A DNA stretch of 64,000 bases, from positions 1 to 64,000 of the forward strand of contig NZ_QJKB01000009.1 in the NCBI RefSeq assembly GCF_003201815.1, in the 5' to 3' direction. Both the position numbers and the translations under genes were made by a program. Below are positions 40,538 to 49,730 of the stretch, piece after piece; position 1 is the first letter of the stretch, and each line of letters begins with the position of its first letter. The notes below the pieces were generated by a model that was not told the origin of the DNA, searched no databases, and saw only the letters and a list, made by a program, of their open reading frames with translations. This stretch comes from Undibacterium pigrum (lineage in GTDB: Bacteria > Pseudomonadota > Gammaproteobacteria > Burkholderiales > Burkholderiaceae_D).

Positions 40538-41173
40538 ATGAGTACACCACCACCCAGCCCAAGACTATTCGTCATTTTTGCCAGGGAAGCCCATGTAGCG
40601 GCAATCTTCGCACGGGGACCAAGCAACTGGTTTCACGTCATTCGCTGGGATACTCCCAATGACGTCTTTGAATCTGGCGCATGGATGCGTGGCCGTTTAT
40701 ACCCTCAACGCTGTGACCTGTCGCCAGATGGGGAACTGTTACTCTATTTCGTGCTTCAGGCGCGACCCTGGCGCACAGACTATAAATCATCCTGGACGGC
40801 CGTAAGTCGCCTGCCCTGGCTGCACGCCCTAGGACTCTGGCCACAGGGCCATACTTGGGGTGGTGGCGGTTATTTTATAACGAATCGCATAATTTCCCTC
40901 GAAAACGGTCTTTCGTATAAAGCTCACCCTGAGCATATTCCCCTTGGACTGGAAGTTATTTCCAGCGGTGGAGAACGAAAATCGTCCAGTAATGAGGTCG
41001 CAGGTGCAGAATGGTCAGGCCGCGACCAAAATAATCGCCTGGTATTTACTGCCAATGGAAAATTGCACTGGCAGCGAGAAGATCAGACTGTGCAGGTCTT
41101 AGCCGACTTCAACGGCAACAAACCCGCCCCGTGCGAGGCGCCACAATGGGCCAAGCGACCATTGGCAGACTAA
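40538..41173 (+). CDS. Conserved hypothetical protein, function unknown
   Basis: A 211-residue protein whose ATG lies three bases after the rng stop. It has no signal peptide or membrane helix. The sequence is Trp-rich with a notable block RGRLYPQRCDLSPDGELLLYF, then TAVSRLPWLHALGLWPQG and HTWGGGG. DLSPDGELLLY looks like one blade of a beta-propeller (WD40/TolB-like), but the protein is too short for a full propeller. I do not recognise a named family. It is the last gene of the forward run and is convergent with ackA, 55 bases apart. Real coding is supported by the tight junction to rng. Confidence 0.75.
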   Translation: MSTPPPSPRLFVIFAREAHVAAIFARGPSNWFHVIRWDTPNDVFESGAWMRGRLYPQRCDLSPDGELLLYFVLQARPWRTDYKSSWTAVSRLPWLHALGLWPQGHTWGGGGYFITNRIISLENGLSYKAHPEHIPLGLEVISSGGERKSSSNEVAGAEWSGRDQNNRLVFTANGKLHWQREDQTVQVLADFNGNKPAPCEAPQWAKRPLAD

Positions 41174-41228
41174 TCTCTGCATGCAAGTATCCAAGTTGTA
41201 TCGAGCCAATTCTGGTTACTGTCCAAAA

Positions 41229-42491
41229 TCATAGGTATATCCCGGCCTTTGATATGCAGGAATTGGTAGTATCACTTCTCAGTAACTGCTGCGCATCCAT
41301 TGCAGCAACACGCCCCTCATCAGTAGGTACAATCCAGACTTCTATTTTGCTGCCTGGAGTATGAAAAGACATGATATCGTCACCGCGTGCCGCCTGATTT
41401 TTTTCCGCGTCGACTTGTACACCAAGATAGGCCAAGCCTTGTACCACTTGCTGCCTCAATGCGGCATCGTGCTCGCCTATACCACCTGTAAACACAAGTA
41501 CGTCGAGGCCGTTCAAACAGGCGCTTAATGCACCGCATTCGCGTATGACGCGATAGGTGAACAGGTCTATGGCAAAGCTGGCTTGCGGGTCGCTGCTGGC
41601 GCGCAAGGTGCGCATGTCGGCAGAGATGCCTGATATGCCAAGCAGACCAGATTCTTTGTACAGAGTGGTTTCTATTCTCTTCCCATCCCAGCCCTGCTGC
41701 ATCAGGTGTAGCAGGACACCTGGGTCGAGGGCACCGCAGCGTGTGCCCATCATCAGGCCGTCTAGTGCAGAAAAACCCATGGAGCTGGCGATGCTTTTAC
41801 CATTTCTCATGGCGCAAGCGCTGGCACCATTACCCAGATGCAGCATGATGACGCGCCCGGCGGCCGGATCAAATGCACGAGTCGATTGCAGGGCCAGGTG
41901 GCTGGCGACATAGCGATAAGACAGGCCATGAAAACCGTAGCGGCGTATACCAGTGGCACGTAGGGATTGCGGCAAGGCGAGCGTGCTTTCGCATGTGGGC
42001 ATATCGGCATGGAAGCCGGTATCGAAACAGGCTATTTGAGGTATGCCGGGATAGGCGCGGCGAAAGGCTGCGACGCCTTCGAGATTATGAGGTTGATGCA
42101 ATGGTGCCAGTGTGTCCAGGCTATGCAGATAGGCAAGGGCTGCGTCATCTATCACGATGGACGCTGAGAACCTAGCGCCGCCATGAACGATGCGGTGCGC
42201 GACAGCCACTATCTGCATGTCTGCGCTTTGGCTCATCAACAAGCTGTGAAGGTCCGCTAATGCGGCAGCAAACTGGTCCCCCTTTACTGCTTTGATTGCA
42301 GCTTTGTCCAGCGTCAATGTCTGCGTTTTAGTACCAGCGCGGAATTGTATTACGGGCTCACCGCCCGGTTGCAAGCCTTCGATCACACCAGTCAGATTAC
42401 TTCGGCCTACCCCTGCATCAGCAAAAGGATACATGGCAAACTTGATGCTGGATGAACCTGAATTCACTGCCAGGATGACCGGGCTTTTCAT
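41229..42491 (-). CDS. ackA: Acetate kinase
   Basis: Converts acetyl phosphate and ADP to acetate and ATP (reversible). The 420 residues are slightly longer than usual (about 400). Family signatures are present: VNSGSSSIKF at residues 9-18 and RRYGFHGLSY; the substrate-loop HLGNGASAC and MGTRCGALDPG are also intact. Its ATG overlaps the stop of the upstream maoC-pta gene in an ATGA, showing translational coupling. The operon fabI-maoC/pta-ackA faces phaC, with an FNR-type box between, so the enzyme likely serves acetyl-CoA overflow at low oxygen. Confidence 0.96.
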   Translation of the reverse strand: MKSPVILAVNSGSSSIKFAMYPFADAGVGRSNLTGVIEGLQPGGEPVIQFRAGTKTQTLTLDKAAIKAVKGDQFAAALADLHSLLMSQSADMQIVAVAHRIVHGGARFSASIVIDDAALAYLHSLDTLAPLHQPHNLEGVAAFRRAYPGIPQIACFDTGFHADMPTCESTLALPQSLRATGIRRYGFHGLSYRYVASHLALQSTRAFDPAAGRVIMLHLGNGASACAMRNGKSIASSMGFSALDGLMMGTRCGALDPGVLLHLMQQGWDGKRIETTLYKESGLLGISGISADMRTLRASSDPQASFAIDLFTYRVIRECGALSACLNGLDVLVFTGGIGEHDAALRQQVVQGLAYLGVQVDAEKNQAARGDDIMSFHTPGSKIEVWIVPTDEGRVAAMDAQQLLRSDTTNSCISKAGIYL

Positions 42492-43909
42492 GGCGTATTT
42501 TTCCGGTATTCATGGGCCAGCAATTTGACGAGCGCGGCTGAAGCAACTCTGGAAGATGGCCCGTCGGCACGGCTGGTCAATGCAATGGGCACTTTGGCAC
42601 CGAGGACAACGCCACAAGTCGCAGCGCCTGCCAGATATTCAAATTGCTTGCCCAGCATATTGCCCGATTCCAGATCCGGCACCATAAGAATATCGACATC
42701 GCCTGAAACTTCAGAAACTATGCCCTTGATCTGTGCTGCACGGGCAGAAATGGCATTGTCGAATGCCAGCGGGCCATCAATGATGGCACCAGTGATTTGC
42801 TTGCGTTCTGCCATTTTGCACAATGCAGCAGCATCGATGGTGGACATGATTTTAGGGTTCACCGTTTCTACCGCAGACAAGAGCGCGACCTTGGGTAGCG
42901 GGATGCTCAATGCATGCGCCAGGTTAATGGCATTTTGCAGTATGTCAGCTTTTTCTGGCAGGGTGGGATAGATATTCAGGGCGGCATCTGTCAGCAGTAA
43001 CAGCTTGTGATACATGGGCACATCCAGATGATATACATGCGATAGCCGGCGCCCCGTGCGCAAGGCCGCGCATTCAATGACGGCATGCATGAGTTCATCG
43101 GTATGCAGGCTGCCTTTCATCATGGCTTCTACCTTGCCTGTGGCAGCCATTTCTGCGGCTATGGCTGCTGCACCATCACTATGTGGTGCGTCGATTTTTT
43201 CAAAAGCTGAAATATCGATATTCGCGGCAGTGGCAACCGCAAGCAGTTTTTCCAGCGGCGCGATCAGCACCGGGATAATCAAGCCCTGTCGGGCAGCATC
43301 CACTGCTCCTTGCAAAGAATCTGCATCGCAGGGATGGACGACAGCACAACGTATCGCTGGCAAATCCTTGACACTGTCAAGCAGGTGACGCTGGCGCTCG
43401 CCCAGATCAAACATGGTCATGGTGGGCAAACGTGTGCGCGGGCGGCTGACTTTCTCTGTCGGGGCGATGACCAAGGCGTTTCCATAGACAACTCTGTCAC
43501 CTTTCTGGTTGATAATTTCGCAGTCCAGGGTTACACGTTTTTTTTCATCATCTTTTGCCACGACTGTGGCTGATACGGTCAGGGTATCACCTATGCGTAC
43601 GGGCTTGGCAAAATGCAGGTTTTGTTCCAGATAAATCGTGCCTGGCCCTGGCAAGCGCGTACCGAGGATGGTGGATATAAGTGCCCCACCCCACATACCG
43701 TGGGCGATGACACCGTGGAACAAGGTCTGCGCTGCATACTCAGCATCCAGATGGGCAGGATTAATATCGCCAGATACTGTGGCAAAAGCCTGGATATCGG
43801 CATTGGTCAGCGTACGAACCTGGCTGGCGCTCTGTCCTATTTGCAAGTCTTCGTAGACGACATTGGAAATAATATCTGGCTCGTTCAAGCCGGTGTTCAT
43901 GGTATTCAT
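42488..43909 (-). CDS. Bifunctional MaoC-type enoyl-CoA hydratase / phosphate acetyltransferase
   Basis: A 473-residue fusion. Residues about 15-155 form a MaoC (R)-hydratase domain carrying the hydratase 2 pattern with its catalytic Asp/His (FATVSGDINPAH). Residues about 170-473 are a phosphate acetyl/butyryltransferase domain (PTA_PTB), with IDGPLAFDNAIS and VLMVPDLESGN-like segments near the C-terminus. It would release acyl-phosphate from acyl-CoA for AckA, and the hydratase could make (R)-3-hydroxyacyl-CoA from enoyl-CoA. Both activities are inferred from the families. It starts 18 bases after the fabI stop and overlaps ackA by 4 bases. Confidence 0.93.
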   Translation of the reverse strand: MNTMNTGLNEPDIISNVVYEDLQIGQSASQVRTLTNADIQAFATVSGDINPAHLDAEYAAQTLFHGVIAHGMWGGALISTILGTRLPGPGTIYLEQNLHFAKPVRIGDTLTVSATVVAKDDEKKRVTLDCEIINQKGDRVVYGNALVIAPTEKVSRPRTRLPTMTMFDLGERQRHLLDSVKDLPAIRCAVVHPCDADSLQGAVDAARQGLIIPVLIAPLEKLLAVATAANIDISAFEKIDAPHSDGAAAIAAEMAATGKVEAMMKGSLHTDELMHAVIECAALRTGRRLSHVYHLDVPMYHKLLLLTDAALNIYPTLPEKADILQNAINLAHALSIPLPKVALLSAVETVNPKIMSTIDAAALCKMAERKQITGAIIDGPLAFDNAISARAAQIKGIVSEVSGDVDILMVPDLESGNMLGKQFEYLAGAATCGVVLGAKVPIALTSRADGPSSRVASAALVKLLAHEYRKNTP

Positions 43910-43927
43910 AGAATTCTGTTTTTTTCC

Positions 43928-44707
43928 TTAATTCACGATATGGTAGCCACCATCAACATACAAGGTTTGCCCAGTCATGCCGGAAGATGCATCGCTGACC
44001 AAAAAGGCGGCCAGCCTCCCGATTTCATCCAGTGTTACCAACCTCCTCAACGGTGAGCGGTCTATGGCTTTTTGCATCAGCACATCAAAATCCTGCAAAC
44101 CCGATGCGGCGCGGGTAGGCACAGGGCCAGGGGAAATGGCGTGTACCCGTATGCCATGTGCACCTAACTCAGTCGCCAGGTAACGCACGGTTGACTCAAG
44201 TGCCGCCTTGACCGGACCCATGATGCCATAATGAGCAACTGCTTCGTCAGCACCAAGATAGGTCATGGTCATGATACTGGCATTCATGCTCAAATGTGGC
44301 TCACATAATTTGGCGAGCCGGACAAATGAATGACAGGACACATTCATAGCGCGCGAGAAGCCGGCACTGGAACTGTCAATGACGCGGCCGCGCAAATCAT
44401 CCAGCGGTGCCCAGGCGATGGAATGGATGAGGAAATCAAATTCACCCAGTTCATTTACTGCTGCATCAACCAGTGCTTCGAGTGATCCATCCTGCTCGAC
44501 ATCGCACACCACCAAGCTTGATTCAAGCGCATCTGCCAGTGGCCCGACGAATTGCCGGGCCTTGTCATTGACGCAGGACAACAGCATTTTTGCACCCAGT
44601 TGCCGCAGCATGGCAGCACATCCATAGGCAATGCTGTGTTCGTTTGCCAGGCCGATGATGATGCCACGCTTGCCTTGCAAAGAAAAAGAAGAGCTAGCTT
44701 CAGTCAT
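43928..44707 (-). CDS. fabI: FabI-type enoyl-[acyl-carrier-protein] reductase
   Basis: A 259-residue short-chain dehydrogenase of the FabI subgroup: N-terminal GLANEHSIAYG nucleotide-binding pattern (family GxxxxxSIAxG) and a Tyr-x6-Lys active site in HYGIMGPVKAALES. Housekeeping FabI reduces enoyl-ACP with NADH. As the first gene of an operon with maoC-pta and ackA opposite phaC, this copy may act on enoyl-CoA or be a second, specialised FabI; whether it is the only one in the genome cannot be seen. Divergent from phaC with a 295-base shared control region. Confidence 0.92.
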   Translation of the reverse strand: MTEASSSFSLQGKRGIIIGLANEHSIAYGCAAMLRQLGAKMLLSCVNDKARQFVGPLADALESSLVVCDVEQDGSLEALVDAAVNELGEFDFLIHSIAWAPLDDLRGRVIDSSSAGFSRAMNVSCHSFVRLAKLCEPHLSMNASIMTMTYLGADEAVAHYGIMGPVKAALESTVRYLATELGAHGIRVHAISPGPVPTRAASGLQDFDVLMQKAIDRSPLRRLVTLDEIGRLAAFLVSDASSGMTGQTLYVDGGYHIVN

Positions 44708-44821
44708 TTATTTTACCGATCATGATGATGTGAGAATGTCGCCGGGGAACGCTGCAAAAGTACGCTGCGGGTGCCATTTTGCTTGCGCATGTTAGAAAGG
44801 CGCATGTTGCTCATCCAAACG

Positions 44822-44835
44822 TTGATGCAGATCAA
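44822..44835. promoter_or_regulatory. Perfect FNR/ANR-type box between fabI and phaC
   Basis: TTGATGCAGATCAA matches the FNR consensus TTGATnnnnATCAA at all ten defined positions. It lies about 115 bases upstream of the fabI ATG and 167 upstream of the phaC ATG. No flawless -10 was found at the canonical spacing on either strand. The site suggests oxygen-responsive control (FNR, ANR or FixK type) of one or both transcripts. Confidence 0.7.
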
Positions 44836-45002
44836 ACTCTGTACACAAACATCATAAAGACACGGCAAGAAAAAATTATTGTGAGTCACTAAGAAGTGTA
44901 CTGTGAAAGTATTGCTGCATTTGCACAATGCTATTGATGCGTGTCAATTCAATTGAGTGACATGGCTGCCAGAATGCGCAAAGTCTCTATAAGGATGTAC
45001 CG

Positions 45003-46835
45003 ATGAAAACCGATTACAGCCCAACCCCACCCTATCAGCAAACTGAAGAAAAACGTGAGCAACTATGCTATCTCAGTGATGGCAAGACAGAAGTCCACCC
45101 CCTGGATATGCTTTTGCAAAACAATATCGCCAAACTGACTGGCGGTCTTTCTCCTGCAAGTATGGCGCTGGCCTGGATGGATTGGGGCATGCATATCGCG
45201 ATGTCACCTGGCAAACAGATGGAACTGGCGAACTTGCTGCAAAAGCAAATAAGCAGTTGGCCACAACTTCTGACACCGGTCTTCATCGGCAGTGCTGTTG
45301 ATAAAAAAAGTGCATCAAGTATGTCTGCAGATCACCGTTTTAGCTACCCGGGCTGGGCCAACTGGCCTTTCAATGCCATGAGTCAGTCATTCCTTCAAGG
45401 GCAGGAATTATTGCAGGCAGCAACAACGGGGGTGCGTGGTGTCAGTGCCCATCATGAAAATGTCGTCAACTTCATGTCCAGGCAATTACTGGATGTAATT
45501 TCACCAACCAACATCCCCATGCTTAACCCGGAAGTCATCGCAACTACACAGGCGACTGGAGGCAGGAATCTGATGACAGGCGCAGCGCACTGGCTGCAGG
45601 ACCATGGTCTGGAATTTACCATTCCTGGTGTAGATACAGGTGAGCACAAGTCTGAACAACTATCTTACCAACCGGGCCGGGATGTCGCCGTGACGGAGGG
45701 CAAGATCGTATTTCGCAACCACCTGATAGAACTGATACAGTACGAGCCGCAAACTACCAAGGTCTATGCAGAACCTGTCTTGATCGTGCCTTCATGGATC
45801 ATGAAATACTACATCCTCGACTTGTCGCCACATAATTCCCTGGTACGTTTTCTGGTCAGCCAGGGGCACACGGTCTTCATGATTTCCTGGAAAAACCCTG
45901 GCAAGGAAGACCGCAATCTAGGTATGCAGGATTATCTTGACAGCGGCCTGTTTGCTGCACTTGAAGAAACTGGCAAATCAAGCCAGCACAAAGCTGTGCA
46001 CGCCGTTGGTTATTGTCTGGGTGGTACTTTGCTGGCAATTGCAGCAGCGGCACTGGCGAGTGAACATGCAAAAGAATACACCCGGCATTTGCCAGCAGTG
46101 AAGTCGCTGACTTTGCTGGCGTCACAAACTGACTTCACTGAGCCTGGCGAACTTGGCCTGTTCATTGATGACAGCCAGATAGCCCTGCTGGATGCGCAAA
46201 TGTATGAGCAAGGCTACCTGACTGGCGAGCAGATGACTGGGTCATTTCAATTGCTGAATTCACGCGACCTGATCTGGTCAAAGATCATGCGCGAATACCA
46301 GATGGGCACACGCAATTCACCGAATGACCTGATGTCATGGAATGCCGACACCACGCGCATGCCTTACCGCATGCATAGCGAGTATCTGAAGCATTTATTC
46401 CTGCACAATGATCTGGCAGAAGGTCGTTATGAAGTGCATGGCCATGCCATTGCGCTCAATGACATACAGGCCCCCATGTATGTGCTTGGCACTGTACGTG
46501 ATCATGTATCTCCCTGGCGTTCTGTCTATAAAATCCATGTGTTGACAGATGCAGTTATTGACTTTGTACTGGCATCTAGTGGCCACAATGCGGGCATAGT
46601 TTCTGAACCTGGTCATGCCCACCGCTCATTTCAACATTTGCCGGCAGATCAGCGCTGTCAATCGTTTCAGCAGGCAGATGACTGGTTCAAAGCCGCTACA
46701 AATGAGACAGGCTCATGGTGGACACATTGGCAAGCTTGGCTGAGCAATCATTCAAGCACCACACAAATCAAGGCAAAAGCAGTCGTTGACAAAGGACTTG
46801 GTGTTGCCCCTGGCAGCTATGTATTTGAAAAATAA
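45003..46835 (+). CDS. phaC: Polyhydroxyalkanoate synthase, class I
   Basis: Polymerises (R)-3-hydroxyacyl-CoA into intracellular PHA granules. The 610 residues match class I synthases. The lipase-like box is GYCLGG with the catalytic Cys at residue 338; the catalytic Asp lies in GTVRDHVSPW and the His in SSGHNAGIV. An AAGGAT-type ribosome-binding site precedes the ATG. No phaA, phaB or phasin gene is adjacent, so this may be a second synthase; it faces fabI-maoC/pta-ackA. The MaoC hydratase across the promoter region could supply (R)-hydroxyacyl-CoA. Control by the FNR-type box is inferred. Confidence 0.95.
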   Translation: MKTDYSPTPPYQQTEEKREQLCYLSDGKTEVHPLDMLLQNNIAKLTGGLSPASMALAWMDWGMHIAMSPGKQMELANLLQKQISSWPQLLTPVFIGSAVDKKSASSMSADHRFSYPGWANWPFNAMSQSFLQGQELLQAATTGVRGVSAHHENVVNFMSRQLLDVISPTNIPMLNPEVIATTQATGGRNLMTGAAHWLQDHGLEFTIPGVDTGEHKSEQLSYQPGRDVAVTEGKIVFRNHLIELIQYEPQTTKVYAEPVLIVPSWIMKYYILDLSPHNSLVRFLVSQGHTVFMISWKNPGKEDRNLGMQDYLDSGLFAALEETGKSSQHKAVHAVGYCLGGTLLAIAAAALASEHAKEYTRHLPAVKSLTLLASQTDFTEPGELGLFIDDSQIALLDAQMYEQGYLTGEQMTGSFQLLNSRDLIWSKIMREYQMGTRNSPNDLMSWNADTTRMPYRMHSEYLKHLFLHNDLAEGRYEVHGHAIALNDIQAPMYVLGTVRDHVSPWRSVYKIHVLTDAVIDFVLASSGHNAGIVSEPGHAHRSFQHLPADQRCQSFQQADDWFKAATNETGSWWTHWQAWLSNHSSTTQIKAKAVVDKGLGVAPGSYVFEK

Positions 46836-46933
46836 GCTTAATTCACAATATTTCCAAATTTCTTCCATGCCATAAGGAGTAGAATATTTTTCGATAAGGC
46901 AAATCTCTTTGGTGGGGAAAGATCACGGCAACG

Positions 46934-47728
46934 ATGTTAAAGAAAATGCATCAAAAAAGAAGGTATTTCCTGGGTGCCATTCCTTTGCTGCTGTCCACTG
47001 CTGGCTGGGCAGCAGAACCGCGCAAACAGGTTTTGCTGATTGCTGAATCGAATGCCACCAATACACCGCAAGTGCCGTATAACCCTATTTTCCAGCAAGC
47101 TGTGGGCTATGTGGAAAAGGAATTGAACCTGCAGTTTGAATACCGGCGCTATCCCTGGAAGCGATTATTACAAAGCCTGAATGAGGGTGAGGGACTGGCG
47201 TTTGGGCTGTCTAAAACCAGGGAGCGGGCGCTGACCCTGCACTTCTCCCTGCCCGCTTTTGCTACCCATGTCTGGCTGGTGGTCAGGAGTGACCAGACTT
47301 TTTCTTTTTCGCAAATTGCAGATTTACAGGGCAAGACGGTAGGCATGGTACGTGGCTCTACTTATGGCGATGAGTTTGACAGGGCAAAGTCCAGTCTCTT
47401 GCTGATAGAAGATGATTTGTATTCCCTGCCCTCGCGCCTGAAGAAATTATTGAGCAAACGCACTGATGTCATGCTCTTCAGCCACCATGACCCTGACCCA
47501 CGCAAAGTGGAAGCCATGCTCAATAAAGTCATGCCTGAAATAGCGCCTGACACACCTATGCCACCTGGAGTGACATTCAAGGTACTGGATCATTTTCTGG
47601 CTGTCGATTACATCCATTTTGCGATACTGGCAAGCAAGGATGATGGCATCATAGAGCAGTTGAACAAAGCCATACGCAAGGGCCAGCAAGACGGCTCACT
47701 CTCGCCAGTGAACCTGCAAAAGAAATAA
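46934..47728 (+). CDS. Periplasmic solute-binding protein, SBP_bac_3-like
   Basis: A 264-residue exported protein. The N-terminus has KRRYFLGA before a hydrophobic segment and cleavage near AGWAA-EP; the RRxFL pattern resembles a Tat signal, though Sec export is possible. The mature part is a family 3 extracellular binding protein fold (amino-acid-type), with ATNTPQVPYNPIF, the YRRYPWKRLLQSL segment and GKTVGMVRGSTYGDEF. No permease or ATPase gene is near. Lone members of this family often work as sensors or accessory proteins. It is convergent with the NMT1-PAS-GGDEF gene, with stops 4 bases apart, and could in principle work in the same signalling. Confidence 0.85.
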   Translation: MLKKMHQKRRYFLGAIPLLLSTAGWAAEPRKQVLLIAESNATNTPQVPYNPIFQQAVGYVEKELNLQFEYRRYPWKRLLQSLNEGEGLAFGLSKTRERALTLHFSLPAFATHVWLVVRSDQTFSFSQIADLQGKTVGMVRGSTYGDEFDRAKSSLLLIEDDLYSLPSRLKKLLSKRTDVMLFSHHDPDPRKVEAMLNKVMPEIAPDTPMPPGVTFKVLDHFLAVDYIHFAILASKDDGIIEQLNKAIRKGQQDGSLSPVNLQKK

Positions 47729-47732
47729 GCCA

Positions 47733-49730
47733 CTACATCGAAACCCGCATGTTTTCCTGATAAAGCCTGACCTGGTCACGCCCGCCCGCCTTGGCGGCAT
47801 ACATGGCAATGTCTGCTTTTTTGGCCAGTTCGATTTCGCTGCTACCGTGGTCAGGATAGATGGCAACACCTATGCTGGCCGAAATGAAATGCTCATTACC
47901 GGCAATAGCAAACACCTGCGACAAGACTGCGCGCATTTTTTCAGCCAGCAGGCAGGCACTTTGTTCATCAGTAACATTCAGGGTAAGAGCGACAAATTCA
48001 TCGCCACCTATACGGCCTACGGTATCGGATTCACGCAAACACTGCTTCATACGTTCTGCAGCCTGCTGCAGCAAAATATCGCCGACTGCATGTCCATAGG
48101 TGTCGTTGACAGGCTTGAAGCGGTCAAGATCAATATACATGAGTGCCAGGCGTGTTTTATTTCTTTTTGCCAGTGCCAGCCCCTGTGCCAGCCGCTCAAA
48201 AAACAGGGTGCGGTTTGGCAAATGGGTGAGGCTGTCATGATGGGCCAGATAGGCCAGCTTGTCATTGACTTGCTTGCGCTCACTGACATCAACTTTGACG
48301 GCAACATAATGCCGGGTCTTGCCTTTTTCATCCCTGACTGGGGCAATGTGGGCTTCTTCCCAATACACTTCACCGTTCTTGCGGCGGTTGATCAATTCAC
48401 CGGTCCAGACTTCACCACGCAATAACTGCGCCCACATGGTCTGATAAGTTTCAGTAGGAATTTGCCCGGATTGCAGGATGCTAGGCTTTTTGCCTATCAC
48501 TTCATCAGAGGCATAACCTGTTTCTATGGTGAAGTGGGGATTAACATATTCAATGAGGCTATCTGCATCAGTAATAATGACCGAGGTTGGGCTGTGTTCT
48601 ATGGCAGAGGATAGCAGGTTCAGCCTCAGTTCATTTTTCTTCAGTTCGTCGAGGCTGTTGCCCAGTCTGCGATTGACTTTAAAGATATACAAGGCAACGC
48701 CACCAACAATGCCTGCAAGTAGCAACGTCACCATGGTCCAGAAATAAAACCAGCGCAAATTCACATCGGGATTGGCGTCATACAGAAATTCATCAAGGGG
48801 AAAATTTGCCGGCAACATGCCCAGTTCTGCGTAAGTGTCGGCAATATGCCGCCAGCGGCCAGGATTCATATAGCCGATGGCAATCAATTCGCGGCTCATT
48901 AAGTAACTGGTTTGCGCTGCTTCATAATGAAAAAATTCCTTGTTGTAGTGCTGGGCATCAGGCCCTTTATAACGCTGCAAAATCATGTCGATGATTTCAT
49001 CCTGATGGCTCATCGCATATTCCCAACCGCGCAGGCTGGCAGCACGAAACGCTTTTACCCGCTCGGGATGGGTGCGAATTTCATGTTCAGTGGTGAACAG
49101 ATTATCCCCATAAAAATCAATCCCGGCAGAACGTGGTGTAAAAATGTTATAGGCAAAACCAGCCTGGCCAAGACGAAATGGTTCATTGGTGAGATAGGCA
49201 GAGATCACATCGACCTTGCCGTCGATCAGCTCATCAAGGCTGAAGCTATGCTCGACTTGCTTCAATTGTTCAGAAGGCAGATGCTCACGCTTCAGATAGG
49301 CCAGCAACTCCTGCGATTGCGGTTCCAGCATGATGCGCTTGCCCATGAGTCCATGTACGGTTTGCGCATCAATCTCTTTTCTTGACACAAGGATCAGGGG
49401 TGAATGCTGGAATATGACTGCCAGTGCCACGACTGGCTTGCCTGCCTTGCGCGCCAGGATCAGGCTGCTGGTGCCCACACCATATTCTGATTTGCCGGAA
49501 ACAACTTCCTCAACCACATCCAGCCCGGGTTGTGCCTGCACGAGGTCAACATCGATGCCAACCTCACGGTAATAGCCCAGCTCTTTTGCGGCGTAATAAC
49601 CAGCAAACTGAAAAGCATGGGTCCATTTGAGTTGCAGGCGCAGCTTGTCAGCAGCCAGACCTGCGGGCGCAAGAAAAAGCTGCATGCACAGGCATGCCAA
49701 GCCTAGCCACCACTTTGCTTGCATAGTCAT
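47733..49730 (-). CDS. NMT1-type periplasmic sensor fused to PAS and GGDEF diguanylate cyclase
   Basis: A 665-residue membrane enzyme (ATG at 49730). Order: Sec signal (to about residue 27); NMT1/THI5-like substrate-binding domain (about 30-315) with LKWTHAFQFAGYYAAKELGYY; one transmembrane helix (about 335-357, FWTMVTLLLAGIVGGVALYIF); PAS with PAC (about 375-490); GGDEF domain (about 500-660) with intact GGDEF in RIGGDEF and an inhibitory I-site RESD five residues before it. It should make c-di-GMP in response to a periplasmic ligand of the pyrimidine/THI5-like type, though the ligand is unknown. A TTG eight codons upstream is less likely. Confidence 0.93.
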   Translation of the reverse strand: MTMQAKWWLGLACLCMQLFLAPAGLAADKLRLQLKWTHAFQFAGYYAAKELGYYREVGIDVDLVQAQPGLDVVEEVVSGKSEYGVGTSSLILARKAGKPVVALAVIFQHSPLILVSRKEIDAQTVHGLMGKRIMLEPQSQELLAYLKREHLPSEQLKQVEHSFSLDELIDGKVDVISAYLTNEPFRLGQAGFAYNIFTPRSAGIDFYGDNLFTTEHEIRTHPERVKAFRAASLRGWEYAMSHQDEIIDMILQRYKGPDAQHYNKEFFHYEAAQTSYLMSRELIAIGYMNPGRWRHIADTYAELGMLPANFPLDEFLYDANPDVNLRWFYFWTMVTLLLAGIVGGVALYIFKVNRRLGNSLDELKKNELRLNLLSSAIEHSPTSVIITDADSLIEYVNPHFTIETGYASDEVIGKKPSILQSGQIPTETYQTMWAQLLRGEVWTGELINRRKNGEVYWEEAHIAPVRDEKGKTRHYVAVKVDVSERKQVNDKLAYLAHHDSLTHLPNRTLFFERLAQGLALAKRNKTRLALMYIDLDRFKPVNDTYGHAVGDILLQQAAERMKQCLRESDTVGRIGGDEFVALTLNVTDEQSACLLAEKMRAVLSQVFAIAGNEHFISASIGVAIYPDHGSSEIELAKKADIAMYAAKAGGRDQVRLYQENMRVSM

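Noticed and set aside
44713..44928. A 71-codon minus-strand frame in the fabI/phaC intergenic region
   Set aside because: Composition is atypical (Cys/His/Met-rich) and it lies over the control region with the FNR box; no RBS.
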